Shown here: one piece after another, positions 33,828-36,319 of the stretch | Layout: each line of letters starts with the position of its first letter | How positions within the stretch are numbered: the first letter of the stretch is position 1 | Assembly: GCA_905209865.1 (NCBI GenBank) | Contig: CAJLUP010000003.1 | Span: 1-36,319, forward strand | Origin: an uncultured Lachnospiraceae bacterium | GTDB lineage: Bacteria; Bacillota; Clostridia; Lachnospirales; Lachnospiraceae | Direction: 5' to 3' | Length of the DNA stretch: 36,319 bases | The notes under the pieces: generated by a model | Database searches by the model: none | Seen by the model: only the letters and a program-made list of their open reading frames with translations | What the model was told of the DNA's origin: nothing | Position numbers and translations under genes: made by a program

Positions 33828-35381
33828 TTATCGATATCTTCCATCTCTGTTTCGTTTATGAGAAGTCCCATTTTCCTCACGCTTCATCCGACTGTTTTTT
33901 ACATGAACATTCTCTCTCCGATTGTTTTGCATCTGCGCAGATCTGCCTCCGGCATGCTCCGTATTCTCCCGTCTTCGCATTGCCTGTCTGCGCTTTCTTG
34001 CAAGGACTCTTGCACGCCTCCGCTTTGCCTGTCTATATTTCAGCAGACCAAAAAGAATCGCAAACAAAACGGCAATCACCGATACACCCGCTATCAGCAG
34101 CTTCGCCGGCATCGACAGAACGATTTTACCGTTCTCTTTATCTGTATCTTTTTTCTCCGGGTTTTTCACTTCCGGTTTGATATTATATCCTGTTTCTTTC
34201 TTAATATAATCTGCAGTCAGTTTCACTTCGACACTTCCTACATTTTGTCCCTTATATAAATATGTGAGTTTTCCTGAAGCGCTTCGTTTATCTGTAATAT
34301 CAATCTTATGATCAAGAACTGAAAGATCAATTCCTGCCGGGAGAACGACATATGGATCTTGTTCTTTAAAGGAACTAACCCCTTCCGGCTTCTTTCCGTT
34401 AAGCGAAACTTTAGAAAAATTGCCGTACACATAATCAAACATCCCCCTCGTATCCACATACACATCGCCCTGATCTTCCAAAACAACTGCCACTAACTGC
34501 ATGTCGCCATTATCAGCCATCGTCACAAGCGTTGTCTTCGCCTGATCCGTATACCCGGTTTTACCTCCTGTACAATAATCATAAGAATACCGCGCCCCCT
34601 TCCAAAGCATCTTATGATTCTGCTGAAACGTCCGGGATTCATTTACAAGATTTGTCGGTCCGATCGTATAATTCAAAGTCTGAGTCACTTTCCGGAACTC
34701 TTCAAACTGATAGACCGCTGCTCCGATCAGCGCCATATCATGTGCCGTTGTATAATGATTTTCATCATGAAGTCCGTTTGCATTTGTCCAATGCGATCCG
34801 GTACAGCCAAGCTCTGTACATTTTTCGTTCATTTTTTGAATAAATGTATCGAATCCGCCGCCCATTTTCTTACCGACACTTTCAGCGATTGCATAAGACA
34901 CTTCATTTGCAGATGCAAGCAGCATTCCATACAAAGCATCATTCATACTCAAGATCTCACCCGGGGTCATTCCGATACTCGCATCCCCATATTCCAAAAA
35001 TGAAACACTGTCTTCTGAAAAGTAAACCTCATCATTAAGGCTTGAATTTTCCAATGCAACAAGAGCAGTCAGCAATTTCGTAATACTTGCCGGATAATGT
35101 TTATCGTCCATCTTCTTTCCATACAAAATTGCTCCGCTGTTCATTTCCATAACGATCGCCGAATTCGCATACACCTGCGGTCCTTGGGGCCATTTTTCCA
35201 AAAGATTCGTCTCAGGAACTGCATCGTACGCCGCCTGTTTCTGCGCTGCCAACTGTTCCTGTACCTGTTCTGCCGTAAGCGGCTCTTCTGCATGTACTGA
35301 ATTGTTCGGAGCAAACGCAGTTCCGATCACAGTTATCGCCGCCAGCACAGCCGCACAGATTCGGTTTCTATATTCCCTCAT
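33828..35381 (-). CDS. D-alanyl-D-alanine carboxypeptidase (S11), basic cytoplasmic tail
   Basis: The 517-residue penicillin-binding protein trims the terminal D-Ala of peptidoglycan stem peptides. A signal peptide ends near Ala31. The S11 domain carries Ser99-x-x-Lys102 (ASITKLLTAL), Ser157-Ala-Asn159 (LLASANEVSY) and Lys274-Thr-Gly (GGKTGYTDQ). A C-terminal PBP5-like beta domain follows (about 325-395), then a membrane span (about 425-447, LLIAGVSVIAVLFAILFGLL). The end is unusual: about 70 residues very rich in Arg and Lys after the span, predicted cytoplasmic. The start at MREYRNR (35381) has GGAGGG upstream; the longer frame adds 15 residues without an SD. The promoter at 35433-35461 is strong. 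Confidence 0.93.
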   Translation of the reverse strand: MREYRNRICAAVLAAITVIGTAFAPNNSVHAEEPLTAEQVQEQLAAQKQAAYDAVPETNLLEKWPQGPQVYANSAIVMEMNSGAILYGKKMDDKHYPASITKLLTALVALENSSLNDEVYFSEDSVSFLEYGDASIGMTPGEILSMNDALYGMLLASANEVSYAIAESVGKKMGGGFDTFIQKMNEKCTELGCTGSHWTNANGLHDENHYTTAHDMALIGAAVYQFEEFRKVTQTLNYTIGPTNLVNESRTFQQNHKMLWKGARYSYDYCTGGKTGYTDQAKTTLVTMADNGDMQLVAVVLEDQGDVYVDTRGMFDYVYGNFSKVSLNGKKPEGVSSFKEQDPYVVLPAGIDLSVLDHKIDITDKRSASGKLTYLYKGQNVGSVEVKLTADYIKKETGYNIKPEVKNPEKKDTDKENGKIVLSMPAKLLIAGVSVIAVLFAILFGLLKYRQAKRRRARVLARKRRQAMRRRENTEHAGGRSAQMQNNRRENVHVKNSRMKREENGTSHKRNRDGRYR

Positions 35382-35399
35382 ATAACCCTCCACATTGAT

Positions 35400-35416
35400 A
35401 TAACCTGTCCGGTTAT
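35400..35416. repeat. 6 bp inverted repeat in the carboxypeptidase leader
   Basis: ATAACC (35400-35405) and GGTTAT (35411-35416) are 5 nt apart, between the -10 element and the start codon. It could be a leader hairpin or an operator just downstream of the transcription start. Confidence 0.4.
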
Positions 35417-35432
35417 CTTTCTGCAACTATTA

Positions 35433-35461
35433 ATTATACCGATTTCTGCGCCTTTTTACAA
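35433..35461 (-). promoter_or_regulatory. Promoter of the D,D-carboxypeptidase gene
   Basis: On the minus strand TTGTAA (35456-35461), 17 nt and a perfect TATAAT (35433-35438). The leader to the ATG at 35381 would be about 45 nt and contains the inverted repeat at 35400-35416. Confidence 0.75.
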
Positions 35462-35502
35462 GTTTTAGATTTCCGCTGCAGCATGGCTCATAAAACCTCA
35501 TG

Positions 35503-35559
35503 AATCACCGAAAGTTCCAAAAGGCACATTCCGGGATTGTAAGCGGTCGCCATTGCAAA
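35503..35559 (-). repeat. Dispersed post-terminator repeat, copy 2 (short form)
   Basis: This copy matches 21645-21693 with four differences over 50 positions, and its end CCATTGCAAA matches 21727-21736. It lacks the 36 bp palindrome-bearing middle of copy 1. In minus-strand reading it starts directly at the T-run of the rubrerythrin terminator and lies some 40 bp upstream of the carboxypeptidase promoter. No coding function is apparent. Confidence 0.85.
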
Positions 35560-35595
35560 AAAAGAGCAAACCAGCTTTCCTTTGGTTCGCCCTTT
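35557..35595 (-). terminator. Intrinsic terminator of the rubrerythrin gene
   Basis: On the minus strand AAAGGGCGAACCA (35583-35595) pairs with TGGTTTGCTCTTT (35561-35573) over 13 bp with two G-U pairs, followed by a T-run of seven. In the plus-strand RNA the two G-U positions become A-C mismatches, so it works mainly for the minus strand. Confidence 0.85.
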
Positions 35596-35615
35596 CTCAC
35601 AATCAGTAAACAGAT

Positions 35616-36155
35616 TTAATAATTTTCTGCAAGTATCTCAAAATAACTTCTCGGATGTGCACAAGTCGGACAAATCTCCGGCGCAGCCGTTCCAACTACA
35701 ATATGTCCGCAGTTTCTGCATTCCCAAACTTTTACTTCACTTTTCTCAAATACAGTCATTGTCTCCACATTTTTCAGAAGCGCTCTGTATCTTTCTTCAT
35801 GATGTTTCTCGACTGCTGCTACGAGACGGAATTTTTGAGCCAACTCCGGAAATCCTTCTTTTTCAGCAGTTTCAGCAAATCCGGCATACATATCCGTCCA
35901 CTCATAATTCTCTCCCTCTGCCGCCGCCTGCAGATTCGCCGCAGTATCTCCGATCCCATTCAGTTCCCTAAACCACATTTTCGCATGTTCTTTCTCGTTA
36001 TCTGCTGTTTTTTGGAACAAAGCTGCAATTTGTTCATATCCTTCCTTCTTCGCAACAGAAGCAAAATAAGTATATTTGTTGCGAGCCTCTGACTCTCCTG
36101 AAAAAGCGTTTCTTAAGTTTTTCTCTGTCTCTGTCCCTTCATATTTGTTGCCCAT
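35616..36155 (-). CDS. rbr: Rubrerythrin
   Basis: The 179-residue protein has an N-terminal ferritin-like diiron domain (about 1-140) with Glu/His ligands in FSGESEARNKYTYF, DNEKEHAKMWF, EGFPELAQKF and AAVEKHHEERY. A C-terminal rubredoxin-like domain has CRNCG and CPTCAHPRSYFE. It reduces hydrogen peroxide with electrons from NADH via rubredoxin partners and protects anaerobes from oxygen. The start is placed at MGNKYEGTE (36155); the frame is open for 28 codons further upstream, but that stretch overlaps the promoter at 36210-36239. Its terminator carries repeat copy 2. Confidence 0.96.
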   Translation of the reverse strand: MGNKYEGTETEKNLRNAFSGESEARNKYTYFASVAKKEGYEQIAALFQKTADNEKEHAKMWFRELNGIGDTAANLQAAAEGENYEWTDMYAGFAETAEKEGFPELAQKFRLVAAVEKHHEERYRALLKNVETMTVFEKSEVKVWECRNCGHIVVGTAAPEICPTCAHPRSYFEILAENY

Positions 36156-36209
36156 ACTACTTGCCTTTTCTGCCCTTCTCACAAACGACAGCCTTTCTTT
36201 TTGTTTTTT

Positions 36210-36239
36210 ATTATAACACAAATGACGAATCTTAAACAA
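36210..36239 (-). promoter_or_regulatory. Promoter of the rubrerythrin gene
   Basis: On the minus strand TTGTTT (36234-36239), 18 nt and a perfect TATAAT (36210-36215). The leader to the ATG would be about 50 nt. TTATAAT with flanking A-runs resembles half of a PerR box, but no full palindrome is visible, so PerR control is only a possibility. Confidence 0.65.
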
Positions 36240-36319
36240 TTCATTTTTCTTGTCAGAACATGATTGTTACTGTCAAGTAATCGTTGGCAACTTTCTTTTT
36301 GATTTATCTTTTTGTTGAA

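Noticed and set aside
33212..36285. Shared CAAGTAATC in the GH101 upstream gap and at the right edge of the window
   Set aside because: About 13 of 16 flanking positions agree, but nine identical bases in AT-rich DNA are not rare at this length, and no promoter context is shared.
1..36319. tRNA, rRNA, CRISPR array, riboswitch, insertion sequence or prophage genes
   Set aside because: No tRNA cloverleaf, regularly spaced repeat array, known riboswitch core, transposase or phage gene was recognised by eye. A covariance-model scan would be needed to exclude small RNAs.

Overview
This 36.3 kb window looks like chromosomal DNA of a Gram-positive, strictly anaerobic, probably spore-forming gut Firmicute, most likely a member of the Lachnospiraceae. 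The clues are Firmicute-type SD and promoter sequences, a split transketolase, SpmA, rubrerythrin, DUF5711, DUF4230 and TSCPD/DegV family genes, and two very large secreted mucin-type glycosidases ending in a C-terminal 'VQTGD' wall-anchor signal. I see no rRNA, tRNA, CRISPR array, transposase, integrase or phage gene. Family names come from recognising sequence motifs; no database search was run.

Layout. (1) 293-3614, minus: a three-gene operon coding a LysM membrane protein with a JAB/MPN-like cytoplasmic domain, a DUF5711 protein and a CvpA-like protein, ending in a strong terminator at 200-256. (2) 3801-9312, minus: pfkA, dnaX, ybaB, recR and the two transketolase halves, closely packed and ending at a terminator at 3759-3783. 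(3) 9461-11860, minus: glucose-6-phosphate isomerase with its own terminator and promoter, preceded by an unrecognised membrane protein. (4) 12320-14577, plus: TSCPD protein, DegV lipid-binding protein and a HisC/CobD-like aminotransferase. (5) 14560-16062, minus: spmA, a DUF4230 protein and an unannotated 27-residue membrane peptide overlapping the DUF4230 stop. (6) 16201-19060, minus: an OmpR-type response regulator, its histidine kinase and a double-PepSY lipoprotein. (7) 19283-21632, plus: M18 aminopeptidase and a Gfo/Idh/MocA oxidoreductase. (8) 21870-32958, minus: a 1708-residue GH20 hexosaminidase and a 1909-residue GH101 endo-alpha-N-acetylgalactosaminidase. (9) 33342-36155, minus: a NifX-like protein with a His-rich tail, a D,D-carboxypeptidase and rubrerythrin.

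How the parts fit. Block 8 is the ecological signature: GH101 releases core-1 disaccharide from mucin O-glycans and GH20 removes terminal GlcNAc or GalNAc. Both proteins carry carbohydrate-binding modules and the same anchor type, so they probably act together on the cell surface. Blocks 2 and 3 supply central sugar metabolism (PFK, PGI, transketolase) beside DNA replication and repair genes. Block 6 is a self-contained envelope-sensing unit, with a candidate regulator site in front of the PepSY gene.

The least-explained items are these: a short dispersed repeat that sits directly after two different intrinsic terminators in the same orientation; a LysM protein whose cytoplasmic part resembles an MPN/JAB fold with lost metal ligands; the 27-residue membrane peptide; and a 460 bp gene-free, strongly strand-skewed gap at 11861-12319.
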